Origin: Sympetrum striolatum
Lineage: Eukaryota; Arthropoda; Insecta; Odonata; Libellulidae
Direction: 5' to 3'
Length of the DNA stretch: 64,000 nucleotides
Assembly: GCA_947579665.1 (NCBI GenBank)
Contig: OX388344.1
Span: 12,456,346-12,520,345, forward strand
The translations under genes and the position numbers were made by a program. The first letter of the stretch is position 1; each line of letters begins with the position of its first letter. This document shows, in pieces, positions 51,413-64,000 of the stretch. The notes under the pieces were generated by a model. It searched no databases. It was not told where the DNA came from and was given only the letters and a program-made list of their open reading frames with translations.

Positions 51413-53602
51413 GGCTTCGGAAGTTCATCCAAATGCTGCCGAAAGATAATAATGAAAGTTAATTATATTTACTTTTGATAACAATTACGAATCACAAAAT
51501 AGGTACAGCAATAGCATTCTTATCCATTTGTACTTAGTTAATTTGAGTTCGCATCCCTCGACCAAGCACCATCTTTCAGCACCACCCTGCTCCTTATATC
51601 GAATCGTCATGGCTTCGGAAGTTCATCCAAATGCTGCCGAAAGATAATAATGAAAGTTAATTATATTTACATTTGATAACAATGACGAATCACAACATAG
51701 GTACATCAATGGAATTCTTATCCATTTGTACTTAGTTAATTTGAGTTCGCATCCCTCGACCAAGCACCATCTACCAGCACCACCCTGCTCCTTATATCGA
51801 ATCATCATGGCTTCGGAAGTTCATCCAAATGCTGCCGAAAGATAAGAATGAAAGTTAATTATATTTACTTTTGATAACAATGACGAATCACAAAATAGGT
51901 ACAGTAATAGCATTCTTATCCATTTGTACTTAGTTAATTTGAGTTCGCATCCCTCGACCAAGCACCATCTTTCAGCACCACCCTGCTCCTTATATCGCAT
52001 CGTCATGGCTTCGGAAGTTCATCCAAATGCTGCCGAAAGATAATAATGAAAGTTAATTATATTTACTTTTGATAACAATTACGAATCACAAAATAGGTAC
52101 AGCAATAGCATTCTTATCCATTTGTACTTAGTTAATTTGAGTTCGCATCCCTCGACCAAGCACCATCTACCAGCACCACCCTGCTCCTTATATCGAATCA
52201 TCATGGCTTCGGAAGTTCATCCAAATGCTGCCGAAAGATAATAATGAAAGTTATTTATATTTACTTTTGATAACAATTACGAATCACAAAATAGGTAAAG
52301 CAATAGCATTCTTATCTATTTGTACTTAGTTAATTTGAGTTCGCATCCCTCGACCAAGCACCATCTTTCAGCACCACCCTGCTCCTTATATCGAATCGTC
52401 ATGGCTTCGGAAGTTCATCCAAATGCTGCCGAAAGATAATAATGAAAGTTAATTATATTTACTTTGGATAACAATGACGAATCACAACATAGGTACAGCA
52501 ATAGCATTCTTATCCATTTGTACTTAGTTAATGTGAGTTAGCAACCCTCGACCAAGCACCATCTACCAGCACCACCCTGCTCCTTATATCGAATCATCAT
52601 GGCTTCGGAAGTTCATCCAAATGCTGCCGAAAGATAAGAATGAAAGTTAATTATATTTACTTTTGATAACAATGACGAATCACAAAATAGGTACAGTAAT
52701 AGCATTCTTATCCATTTGTACTTAGTTAATTTGAGTTCGCATCCCTCGACCAAGCACCATCTACCAGCACCACCCTGCTCCTTATATCGAATCGTCATGG
52801 CTTCGGAAGTTCATCCAAATGCTGCCGAAAGATAATAATGAAAGTTAATTATATTTACTTTTGATAACAATGACGAATCACAACATAGGTACAGCAATAG
52901 CATTCTTATCCATTTGTACTTAGTTAATTTGAGTTCGCATCCCTCGACCAAGCACCATCTACCAGCTCATCCCTGCTCCTTATATCGATTCATCATGGCT
53001 TCGGAAGTTCATCCAAATGCTGCCGAAAGATAATAATGAAAGTTAATTATATTTACTTTTGATAACAATGATGAATCACAAAATAGGTACAGTAATAGCA
53101 TTCTTATCCATTTGTACTTAGTTAATTTGAGTTCGCATCCCTCGACCAAGCACCATGTACCAGCACCACCCTGCTCCTTATATCGAATCGTCATGGCTTC
53201 GGAAGTTCATCCAAATGCTGCCGAAAGATAATAATGAAAGTTAATTATATTTACTTTTGATAACAATGACGAATCACAACATAGGTACAGCAATAGCATT
53301 CTTATCCATTTGTACTTAGTTAATTTGAGTTCGCATCCCTCGACCAAGCACCATCTACCAGCACCACCCTGCTCCTTATATCGAATCATCATGGCTTCGG
53401 AAGTTCATCCAAATGCTGCCGAAAGATAAGAATGAAAGTTAATTATATTTACTTTTGATAACAATGACGAATCACAAAATAGGTACAGTAATAGCATTCT
53501 TATCAATTTGTACTTAGTTAATTTGAGTTCGCATCCCTCGACCAAGCACCATCTACCAGCACCACCCTGCTCTTTATATCGAATCGTCATGGCTTCGGAT
53601 GT
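51227..53602 (+). repeat. 198-bp array, second CTACCAG/ACATAGG domain
   Basis: Similar to 44298-48454, with GATAAGAATG monomers at 51841, 52633 and 53425. Both domains end in a CTTGTCC plus CATTCATCACC monomer (48455 and 53603), exactly 26 monomers apart. This supports a block duplication of this region. Confidence 0.7.
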
Positions 53603-56600
53603 TCATCCAAATGCTGCCGAAAGATAATAATGAAAGTTAATTATATTTACTTTTGATAACAATGACGAATCACAAAATAGGTACAGCAATAGCATTCTTG
53701 TCCATTTGTACTTAGTTAATTTGAGTTCGCATCCCTCGACCAAGCACCATCATTCATCACCACCCTGCTCCTTATATCGCATCGTCATGGCTTCGAAAGT
53801 TCATCCAAATGCTGCCGAAAGATAATAATGAAAGTTAATTATATTTACTTTTGATAACAATGACGAATCACAAAATAGGTACAGCAATAGCATTCTTATC
53901 CATTTGTACTTAGTTAATTTGAGTTCGCATCCCTCGACCAAGCACCATCTTTCAGCACCACCCTGCTCCTTATATCGCATTGTTATGGCTTCGGAAGTTC
54001 ATCCAAATGCTACCGAAAGATTATAATGAAAGTTAATTATATTTACTTTTGATAACAATTACGAATCACAAAATAGGTACAGTAAAAGCATTCTTATCCA
54101 TTTGTACTTGGTTAATTTGAGTTCGCATCCCTCGACCAAGCATCATCTTTCAGCACCACCCTGCTCCTTATATCGCATCGCCATGGCTTCGGAAGTTCAT
54201 CCAAATGCTGCCGAAAGATAATAATGAATGATAATTATATTTTCTTTTGATAACAATTACGAATCACAAAATAGGTACAGCAATAGCATTCTTATCCATT
54301 TGTACTTAGTTAATTTGAGTTCGCATCCCTCGACCAAGCACCATCTTTCAGCACCACCCTGCTCCTTATATCGCATCGTCATGGCTTCGGAAGTTCATCC
54401 AAATGCTGCCGAAAGATAATTAATGAAAGTTAATTATATTTACTTTTGATAACAATGACGAATCACAAAATAGGTACAGCAATAGCATTCTTATCCATTT
54501 GTACTTAGTTAATTTGAGTTCGCATCCCTCGACCAAGCACCATCTTTCAGCACCACCCTGCTCCTTATATCGCATCGTCATGGCTTCGGAAGTTCATCCA
54601 AATGATGCCGAAAGATAATAATGAAAGTTAATTATATTTACTTTTGATAACAATTACGAATCACAAAATAGGTACAGTAATAGCATTCTTATCCATTTGT
54701 ACTTAGTTAATTTGAGTTCGCATCCCTCGACCAAGCACCATCTTTCAGCACCACCCTGCTCCTTATATCGCATCGTCATGGCTTCGGAAGTTCATCCAAA
54801 TGCTGCCGAAAGATAATAATGAAAGTTAATTATAATTACTTTTGATAACAATTACGAATCACAAAATAGGTACAGCAATAGCATTCTTATCCATTTGTAC
54901 TTAGTTAATTTGAGTTCGCATCCCTCGACCAAGCACCATCTTTCAGCACCACCCTGCTCCTTATATCGCATCGTCATGGCTTCGGAAGTTCATCCAAATG
55001 CTGCCGAAAGATAATAATGAAAGTTAATTATATTTACTTTTGATAACAATGACGAATCACAAAATAGGTACAGCAATAGCATTCTTATCCATTTGTACTT
55101 AGTTAATTTGAGTTCGCATCCCTCGACCAAGCACCATCTTTCAGCACCACCCTGCTCCTTATATCGCATCGTCATGGCTTCGGAAGTTCATCCAAATGCT
55201 GCCGAAAGATAATAATGAAAGTTAATTATAATTACTTTTGATAACAATTACGAATCACAAAATAGGTACAGTAATAGCATTCTTATCCATTTGTACTTAG
55301 TTAATTTGAGTTCGCATCCCTCGACCAAGCACCATCTTTCAGCACCACCCTGCTCCTTATATCGCATCGTCATGGCTTCGGAAGTTCATCCAAATGCTGC
55401 CGAAAGATAATAATGAAAGTTAATTATAATTACTTTTGATAACAATTACGAATCACAAAATAGGTACAGCAATAGCATTCTTATCCATTTGTACTTAGTT
55501 AATTTGAGTTCGCATCCCTCGACCAAGCACCATCTTTCAGCACCACCCTGCTCCTTATATCGCATCGTCATGGCTTCGGAAGTTCATCCAAATGCTGCCG
55601 AAAGATAATAATGAAAGTTAATTATATTTACTTTTGATAACAATGACGAATCACAAAATAGGTACAGCAATAGCATTCTTATCCATTTGTACTTAGTTAA
55701 TTTGAGTTCGCATCCCTCGACCAAGCACCATCTTTCAGCACCACCCTGCTCCTTATATCGCATCGTCATGGCTTCGGAAGTTCATCCAAATGCTGCCGAA
55801 AGATAATAATGAAAGTTAATTATATTTACTTCTGATAACAATGACGAATCACAAAATAGGTACAGCAATAGCATTCTTATCCATTTGTACTTAGTTAATT
55901 TGAGTTCGCATCCCTCGACCAAGCACCATCTCTCAGCACCACCCTGCTCCTTATATCGCATCGTCATGGCTTCGGAAGTTCATCCAAATGCTGCCGTAAG
56001 ACAATAATGAAAGTTAATTATATTTACTTTTGATAACAATGACGAATCACAAAATAGGTACAGCAATAGCATTCTTATCCATTTGTACTTAGTTAATTTG
56101 AGTTCGCATCCCTCGACCAAGCACCATCTTTCAGCACCACCCTGCTCCTTATATCGCATTGTCATGGCTTCGGAAGTTCATCCAAATGCTGCCGAAAGAT
56201 AATAATGAAAGTTAATTATATTTACTTCTGATAACAATGACGAATCACAAAATCGGTAAAGCAATAGCATTTTTATCCATTTGTACTTAGTTAATTTGAG
56301 TTCGCATCCCTCGACCAAGCACCATCTCTCAGCACCACCCTGCTCCTTATATCGCATCGTCATGGTTTCGGAAGTTCATCCAAATGCTGCCGAAAGATAA
56401 TAATGAAAGTTAATTATATTTACTTTTGATAACAATGACGAATCACAAAATAGGTACAGCAATAGCATTCTTATCCATTTGTACTTAGTTAATTTGAGTT
56501 CGCATCCCTCGACCAAGCACCATCTTTCAGCACCACCCTGCTCCTTATATCGCATTGTCATGGCTTCGGAAGTTCATCCAAATGCTGCCGAAAGATAATA

Positions 56601-59600
56601 ATGAAAGTTAATTATATTTACTTTTGATAACAATGACGAATCACAAAATAGGTACAGCAATAGCATTCTTATCCATTTGTACTTAGTTAATTTGAGTTCG
56701 CATCCCTCGACCAAGCACCATCTCTCAGCACCACCCTGCTCCTTATATCGCATCGTCATGGTTTCGGAAGTTCATCCAAATGCTGCCGAAAGATAATAAT
56801 GAAAGTTAATTATATTTACTTTTGATAACAATGACGAATCACAAAATAGGTACAGCAATAGCATTCTTATCCATTTGTACTTAGTTAATTTGAGTTCGCA
56901 TCCCTCGACCAAGCACCATCTTTCAGCACCACCCTGCTCCTTATATCGCATCGTCATGGCTTCGGAAGTTCATCCAAATGCTGCCGAAAGATAATAATGA
57001 AAGTTAATTATATTTACTTCTGATAACAATGACGAATCACAAAATAGGTACAGCAATAGCATTCTTATCCATTTGTACTTAGTTAATTTGAGTTCGCATC
57101 CCTCGACCAAGCACCATCTCTCAGCACCACCCTGTTCCTTATATCGCATCGTCATGGTTTCGGAAGTTCATCCAAATGCTGCCGAAAGATAATAATGAAA
57201 GTTAATTATATTTACTTTTGATAACAATGACGAATCACAAAATAGGTACAGCAATAGCATTCTTATCCATTTGTACTTAGTTAATTTGAGTTCGCATCCC
57301 TCGACCAAGCACCATCTCTCAGCACCACCCTGCTCCTTATATCGCATTGTCATGGCTTCGGAAGTTCATCCAAATGCTGCCGAAAGATAATAATGAAAGT
57401 TAATTATATTTACTTTTGATAACAATGACGAATCACAAAATAGGTACAGCAATAGCATTCTTATCCCTTTGTACTTAGTTAATTTGAGTTCGCATCCCTA
57501 GACCAAGCACCATCTTTCAGCACCACCCTGCTCCTTATATCGCATTGTCATGGCTTCGGAAGTTCATCCAAATGCTGCCGAAAGATAATAATGAAAATTA
57601 ATTATATTTACTTTTGATAACAATTACGAATCACAAAATAGGTACAGCAATAGCATTCTTATCCATTTGTACTTAGTTAATTTGAGTTCGCATCCCTCGA
57701 CCAAGCACCATCTCTCAGCACCACCCTGCTCCTTATATCGCATCGTCATGGCTTCGGAAGTTCATCCAAATGCTGCCGAAAGATAATAATGAAAGTTAAT
57801 TATATTTACTTTTGATAACAATTACGTATCACAAAATAGGTACAGTAATAGCATTCTTATCCATTTGTACTTAGTTAATTTGAGTTCGCATCCCTCGACC
57901 AAGCACCATCTTTCAGCACCACCCTGCTCCTTATATCGCATCGACATGGCTTCGGAAGTTCATCCAAATGCTGCCGAAAGATAATAATGAAAGTTAATTA
58001 TATTTACTTTTGATAACAATTACGAATCACAAAATAGGTACAGTAATAGCATTCTTATCCATTTGTACTTAGTTAATTTGAGTTCGCATCCCTCGACCAA
58101 GCACCATCTTTCAGCACCACCCTGCTCCTTATATCGCATCGTCATGGTTTCGGAAGTTCATCCAAATGCTGCCGAAAGATAATAATGAAAGTTAATTATA
58201 TTTACTTTTGATAACAATGACGAATCACAAAATAGGTACAGCAATAGCATTCTTATCCATTTGTACTTAGTTAATTTGAGTTCGCATCCCTCGACCAAGC
58301 ACCATCTTTCAGCACCACCCTGCTCCTTATATCGCATCGTCATGGCTTCGGAAGTTCATCCAAATGCTGCCGAAAGATAATAATGAAAGTTAATTATATT
58401 TACTTTTGATAACAATTACGAATCACAAAATAGGTACAGCAATAGCATTCTTATCCATTTGTACTTAGTTAATTTGAGTTCGCATCCCTCGACCAAGCAC
58501 CATCTTTCAGCACCACCCTGCTCCTTATATCGCATTGTCATGGCTTCGGAAGTTCATCCAAATGCTGCCGAAAGATAATAATGAAAGTTAATTATATTTA
58601 CTTTTGATAACAATTACGAATCACAAAATAGGTACAGCAATAGCATTCTTATCCATTTGTACTTAGTTAATTTGAGTTCGCATCCCTCGACCAAGCACCA
58701 TCTCTCAGCACCACCGTGCTCCTTATATCGCATCGTCATGGCTTCGGAAGTTCATCCAAATGCTGCCGAAAGATAATAATGAAAGTTAATTATATTTACT
58801 TTTGATAACAATGACGAATCACAAAATAGGTACAGCAATAGCATTCTTATCCATTTGTACTTAGTTAATTTGAGTTCGCATCCCTCGACCAAGCACCATC
58901 TCTCAGCACCACCCTGCTCCTTATATCGCATCGTCATGGCTTCGGAAGTTCATCCAAATGCTGCCGAAAGATAATAATGAAAGTTAATTATATTTACTTT
59001 TGATAACAATTACGAATCACAAAATAGGTACAGTAATAGCATTCTCATCCATTTGTACTTAGCTAATTTGAGTTCGCATCCCTCGACCAAGCACCATCTT
59101 TCAGCACCACCCTGCTCCTTATATCGCATCGTCATGGCTTCGGAAGTTCATCCAAATGCTGCCGAAAGATAATAATGAAAGTTAATTATATTTACTTCTG
59201 ATAACAATGACGAATCACAAAATAGGTACAGCAATAGCATTCTTATCCATTTGTACTTAGTTAGTTTGAGTTCGCATCCCTCGACCAAGCACCAACTCTC
59301 AGCACCACCCTGCTCCTTATATCGCATCGTCATGGTTTCGGAAGTTCATCCAAATGCTGCCGAAAGATAATAATGAAAGTTAACTATATTTACTTTTGAT
59401 AACAATGACGAATCACAACATAGGTACAGCAATAGCATTCTTATCCATTTGTACTTAGTTAATTTGAGTTCGCATCCCTCGACCAAGCACCATCTTTCAG
59501 CACAACCCTGCTCCTTATATCGCATTGTCATGGCTTCGGAAGTTCATCCAAATGCTGCCGAAAGATAATAATGAAAGTTAATTATATTTACTTTTGATAA

Positions 59601-62600
59601 CAATGACGAATCACAAAATAGGTACAGCAATAGCATTCTTATCCATTTGTACTTAGTTAATTTGAGTTCGCATCCCTCGACCAAGCACCATCTCTCAGCA
59701 CCACCCTGCTCCTTATATCGCATCGTCATGGTTTTGGAAGTTCATCCAAATGCTGCCGAAAGATAATAATGAAAGTTAATTATATTTACTTTTGATAACA
59801 ATGACGATTCACAAAATAGGTACAGCAATAGCATTCTTATCCATTTGTACTTAGTTAATTTGAGTTCGCATCCCTCGACCAAGCACCATCTTTCAGCACC
59901 ACCCTGCTCCTTATGTCGCATCGTCATGGCTTCGGAAGTTCATCCAAATGCTGCCGAAAGATAATAATGAAAGTTAATTATATTTACTTCTGATAACAAT
60001 GACGAATCACAAAATAGGTACAGCAATAGCATTCTTATCCATTTGTACTTAGTTAATTTGAGTTCGCATCCCTCGACCAAGCACCATCTCTCAGCACCAC
60101 CCTGCTCCTTATATCGCATCGTCATGGTTTCGGAAGTTCATCCAAATGCTGCCGAAAGATAATAATGAAAGTTAATTATATTTACTTTTGATAACAATGA
60201 CGAATCACAAAATAGGTACAGCAATAGCATTCTTATCCATTTGTACTTAGTTAATTTGAGTTCGCATCCCTCGACCAAGCACCATCTTTCAGCACCACCC
60301 TGCTCCTTATATCGCATTGTCATGGCTTCGGAAGTTCATCCAAATGCTGCCGAAAGATAATAATGAAAGTTAATTATATTTACTTTTGATAATAATTACG
60401 AATCACAAAATAGGTACAGCAATAGCATTCTTATCCATTTTTACTTAGTTAATTTGAGTTCGCATCCCTCGACCAAGCACCATCTTTCAGCACCACCCTG
60501 CTCCTTATATCGCATCGTCATGGTTTCGGAAGTTCATCCAAATGCTGCCGAAAGATAATAATGAAAGTTAATTATATTTACTTTTGATAACAATGACGAA
60601 TCACAAAATAGGTACAGCAATAGCATTCTTATCCATTTGTACTTAGTTAATTTGAGTTCGCATCCCTCGACCAAGCACCATCTCTCAGCACCACCCTGCT
60701 CCTTATATCGCATCGTCATGGCTTCGGAAGTTCATCCAAATGATGCCGAAAGATAATAATGAAAGTTAATTATATTTACTTTTGATAATAATTACGAATC
60801 ACAAAATAGGTACAGTAATAGCATTCTTATCCATTTGTACTTAGTTAATTTGAGTTCGCATCCCTCGACCAAGCACCATCTTTCAGCACCACCCTGCTCC
60901 TTATATCGCATCGTCATGGCTTCGGAAGTTCATCCAAATGCTGCCGAAAGATAATAATGAAACTTAATTATATTTACTTTTGATAACAATTATGAATCAC
61001 AAAATAGGTACAGCAATAACATTCTTATCCATTTGTACTTAGTTAATTTGAGTTCGCATCCCTCGACCAAGCACCATCTTTCAGCACCACCCTGCTCCTT
61101 ATATCGCATCGTCATGGTTTCGGAAGTTCATCCAAATGCTGCCGAAAGATAATAATGAAAGTTAATTATATTTACTTTTGATAACAATTACGAATCACAA
61201 AATAGGTACAGCAATAGCATTCTTATCCATTTTTACTTAGTTAATTTGAGTTCGCATCCCTCGACCAAGCACCATCTTTCAGCACCACCCTGCTCCTTAT
61301 ATCGCATCGTCATGGCTTCGGAAGTTCATCCAAATGCTGCCGAAAGATAATAATGAAAGTTAATTATATTTACTTTTGATAACAATTACGAATCACAAAA
61401 TAGGTACAGTAATAGCATTCTTATCCATTTGTACTTAGTTAATTTGAGTTCGCATCCCTCGACCAAGCACCATCTTTCAGCACCACCCTGCTCCTTATAT
61501 CGCATCGTCATGGCTTCGGAAGTTCATCCAAATGCTGCCGAAAGATAATAATGAAAGTTAATTATATTTACTTTTGATAACAATTACGAATCACAAAATA
61601 GGTACAGCAATAGCATTCTTATCCATTTGTACTTAGTTAATTTGAGTTCGCATCCCTCGACCAAGCACCATCTTCCAGCACCACCCTGCTCCTTATATCG
61701 CATCGTCATGGCTTCGGAAGTTCATCCAAATGCTGCCGAAAGATAATAATGAAAGTTAATTATATTTACTTTTGATAACAATGACGAATCACAAAATAGG
61801 TACAGCAATAGCATTCTTATCCATTTGTACTTAGTTAATTTGAGTTCGCATCCCTCGAACAAGCACCATCTTTCAGCACCACCCTGCTCCTTATATCGCA
61901 TCGTCATGGCTTCGGAAGTTCATCCAAATGCTGCCGAAAGATAATAATGAAAGTTAATTATATTTACTTCTGATAACAATGACGAATCACAAAATAGGTA
62001 CAGCAATAGCATTCTTATCCATTATTACTTAGTTAATTTGAGTTCGCATCCCTCGACCAAGCACCATCTTTCAGCACCACCCTGCTCCTTATATCGCATC
62101 GTCATGGCTTCGGAAGTTCATCCAAATGCTGCCGAAAGATAATAATGAAAGTTAATTATATTTACTTCTGATAACAATGACGAATCACAAAATAGGTACA
62201 GCAATAGCATTCTTATCCATTTTTACTTAGTTAATTTGAGTTCGCATCCCTCGACCAAGCACCATCTTTCAGCACCACCCTGCTCCTTATATCGCATCAT
62301 CATGGCTTCGGAAGTTCATTCAAATGCTGCCGAAAGATAATAATGAAAGTTAATTATATTTACTTTTGATAACAATGACGAATCACAAAATAGGTACAGC
62401 AATAGCATTCTTATCCATTTGTACTTAGTTAATTTGAGTTCGCATCCCTCGACCAAGCACCATCTTTCAGCACCACCCTGCTCCTTATATCGCATCGTCA
62501 TGGCTTCGGAAGTTCATCCAAATGCTGCCGAAAGATAATAATGAAAGTTAATTATATTTACTTTTGATAACAATGACGAATCACAAAATAGGTACAATAA

Positions 62601-64000
62601 TAGCATTCTTATCCATTTGTACTTAGTTAATTTGAGTTCGCATCCCTCGACCAAGCACCATCTCTCAGCACCACCCTGCTCCTTATATCGCATTGTCATG
62701 GCTTCGGAAGTTCATCCAAATGCTGCCGAAAGATAATAATGAAAGTTAATTATATTTACTTTTGATAACAATGACGAATCACAAAATAGGTACAGCAATA
62801 GCATTCTTATCCATTTGTACTTAGTTAATTTGAGTTCGCATCCCTCGACCAAGCACCATCTTTCAGCACCACCCTGCTCCTTATATCGCATCGTCATGGC
62901 TTCGGAAGTTCATCCAAATGCTGCCGAAAGATAATAATGAAAGTTAATTATATTTACTTCTGATAACAATGACGAATCACAAAATAGGTACAGCAATAGC
63001 ATTCTTATCCATTTGTACTTAGTTAATTTGAGTTCGCATCCCTCGACCAAGCACCATCTCTCAGCACCACCCTGCTCCTTATATCGCATCGTCATGGCTT
63101 CGGAAGTTCATCCAAATGCTGCCGAAAGATAATAATGAAAGTTAATTATATTTACTTTTGATAACAATTACGAATCACAAAATAGGTACAGCAATAGCAT
63201 TCTTATCCATTTGTACTTAGTTAATTTGAGTTCGCATCCCACGACCAAGCACAATCTTTCAGCACCACCCTGCTCCTTATATCGCATCGTCATGGTTTCG
63301 GAAGTTCATCCAAATGCTGCCGAAAGATAATAATGAAAGTTAATTATATTTACTTTTGATAACAATGACGTATCACAAAATAGGTACAGCAATAGCATTC
63401 TTATCCATTTGTACTTAGTTAATTTGAGTTCGCATCCCTCGACCAAGCACCATCTCTCAGCACCACCCTGCTCCTTATATCGCATCGTCATGGCTTCGGA
63501 AGTTCATCCAAATGCTGCCGAAAGATAATAATGAAAGTTAATTATATTTACTTTTGATAACAATTACGAATCACAAAATAGGTACAGCAATAGCATTCTT
63601 ATCCATTTGTACTTGGTTAATTTGAGTTCGCATCCCTCGACCAAGCACCATCTTTCAGCACCACCCTGCTCCTTATATCGCATTGTCATGGCTTCGGAAG
63701 TTCATCCAAATGCTGCCGAAAGATAATAATGAAAGTTAATTATATTTACTTATGATAACAATTACGAAACACAAAATAGGTACAGCAATAGCATTCTTAT
63801 CCATTTGTACTTAGTTAATTTGAGTTCGCATCCCTCGACCAAGCACCATCTTTCAGCACCACCCTGCTCCTTATATCGCATCGTCATGGTTTCGGAAGTT
63901 CATCCAAATGCTGCCGAAAGATAATAATGAAAGTTAATTATATTTACTTTTGATAACAATGACGAATCACAAAATAGGTACAGCAATAGCATTCTTATCC
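53603..64000 (+). repeat. 198-bp array, right domain to the window end
   Basis: Mainly CTTTCAG/CTCTCAG monomers. A local amplification of TTATAATTAC monomers lies near 54830, 55226 and 55424. The stretch around 58158-58937 matches 49445-50224 at an offset of 8713 bp, which is 44 monomers plus the 1-base gain at 54419, including the rare CACCGTGCTCC variant. The array is still intact at 64000. Confidence 0.7.
63306..63491 (-). other. Representative recurrent minus-strand 61-codon frame of the satellite (probably not a gene)
   Basis: Because 198 is 66 codons, the minus-strand frame stays in phase along the array. In most CAATGACG monomers it opens at ATGACGATGCG, reads MTMRYKEQGGAERWCLVEGC, then a hydrophobic IRMLLLYLF stretch, and ends in TGA after SAAFG. 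CAATTACG monomers have TAA in the middle. Where the terminal TGA is mutated (near 20343, 20740, 22521, 24108) the frame runs on into the next monomer, giving 107-127 codons. Frequent stops, frameshifts and unconstrained amino-acid changes speak against selection. There is no recognisable domain. Confidence 0.6.

Larger units (their letters stand above)
17316..64000 (+). repeat. 198-bp tandem satellite array (about 234 monomers, runs off the window)
   Basis: A continuous head-to-tail array with a 198-bp period; the cycle can be set at TTCATCCAAATGCTGCCGAA. All interior monomers have one orientation and differ at few sites. Landmarks are TTAATTATATTTACTTTTGA, CACAAAATAGGTACAG, TTCTTATCCATTTGTAC, CCCTCGACCAAGCACCATC and CACCACCCTGCTCCTTATAT. 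Frequent two-state sites are CAATGACG/CAATTACG, AAATAGG/ACATAGG, CTTTCAG/CTCTCAG/CTACCAG, CGCATCGTC/CGAATCATC and GGCTTCGG/GGTTTCGG. Indels are rare: 1-bp losses near 21084, 30118, 33285, 37642, 37782, 40017 and 43779, and gains near 38317, 39425 and 54419. There are no spacers between monomers. Length, uniformity and the multi-monomer organisation fit a (peri)centromeric or heterochromatic satellite, though location is inferred. I do not recognise a named family. Confidence 0.95.

Noticed and set aside
17573..64000. CRISPR-like array
   Set aside because: The 198-bp repeats abut with no spacers, and no cas genes exist; it is a satellite.
17573..64000. CENP-B box in the 198-bp monomer
   Set aside because: TTCG words occur (TTCGGAAGTTCATCC), but the required A and CGGG positions do not match.

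Overview
The window has no recognisable host protein-coding gene. It is repeat-dense eukaryotic DNA, most likely animal and probably arthropod. That guess rests on a CR1/Jockey-group non-LTR retrotransposon ending in an (ATT)n tail, on long tandem satellites, and on the lack of any operon-like or bacterial signal. The species cannot be named from the sequence.

Layout. (1) Positions 1-12254 hold a complex satellite of about 1.14 kb units. Each unit contains six divergent subunits of roughly 150-176 bp plus a seventh AT-microsatellite segment. Each of the six carries one tRNA T-arm/Pol III B-box-like motif (GGTTCGANNC, or TCGAACC on the other strand). Three units run forward (1-3306), three run reversed (3307-10090, interrupted by the retrotransposon), and two run forward again (10103-12254). 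The orientation switches lie near 3300 (tail-to-tail) and 10096 (head-to-head). (2) Positions 3412-6746 hold a 5'-truncated CR1/Jockey-group LINE. It keeps the last ~50 codons of ORF1, an uninterrupted ORF2 (APE endonuclease plus reverse transcriptase), a 3'-UTR stem-loop, AATAAA and an (ATT)n tail. It sits in the microsatellite next to the tail-to-tail junction. (3) A perfect 13-bp inverted repeat marks the switch at about 12255 into a 3 kb C-rich minisatellite (12272-15290, 62-bp period in its core) whose minus strand is full of G-runs. (4) Positions 15291-17315 are about 2 kb of AT-rich DNA with a 30-bp palindrome, a 165-bp inverted repeat that encloses a hammerhead-core-like motif, and a diverged direct duplication. 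(5) From about 17316 to the window end runs a 46.7 kb satellite array of 198-bp monomers, about 234 copies, continuing past the window.

The 198-bp array is internally structured. Its left edge is decayed, and blocks of 12-44 monomers share private variants, as expected from repeated segmental amplification. One stretch is organised as dimers and another as trimers. The monomer length is exactly 66 codons, so a 61-codon minus-strand frame recurs throughout, but frequent stops argue against it being a gene. The only protein-coding content with strong support is the retrotransposon. The rest looks like pericentromeric or other heterochromatic repeat DNA; that location is an inference.
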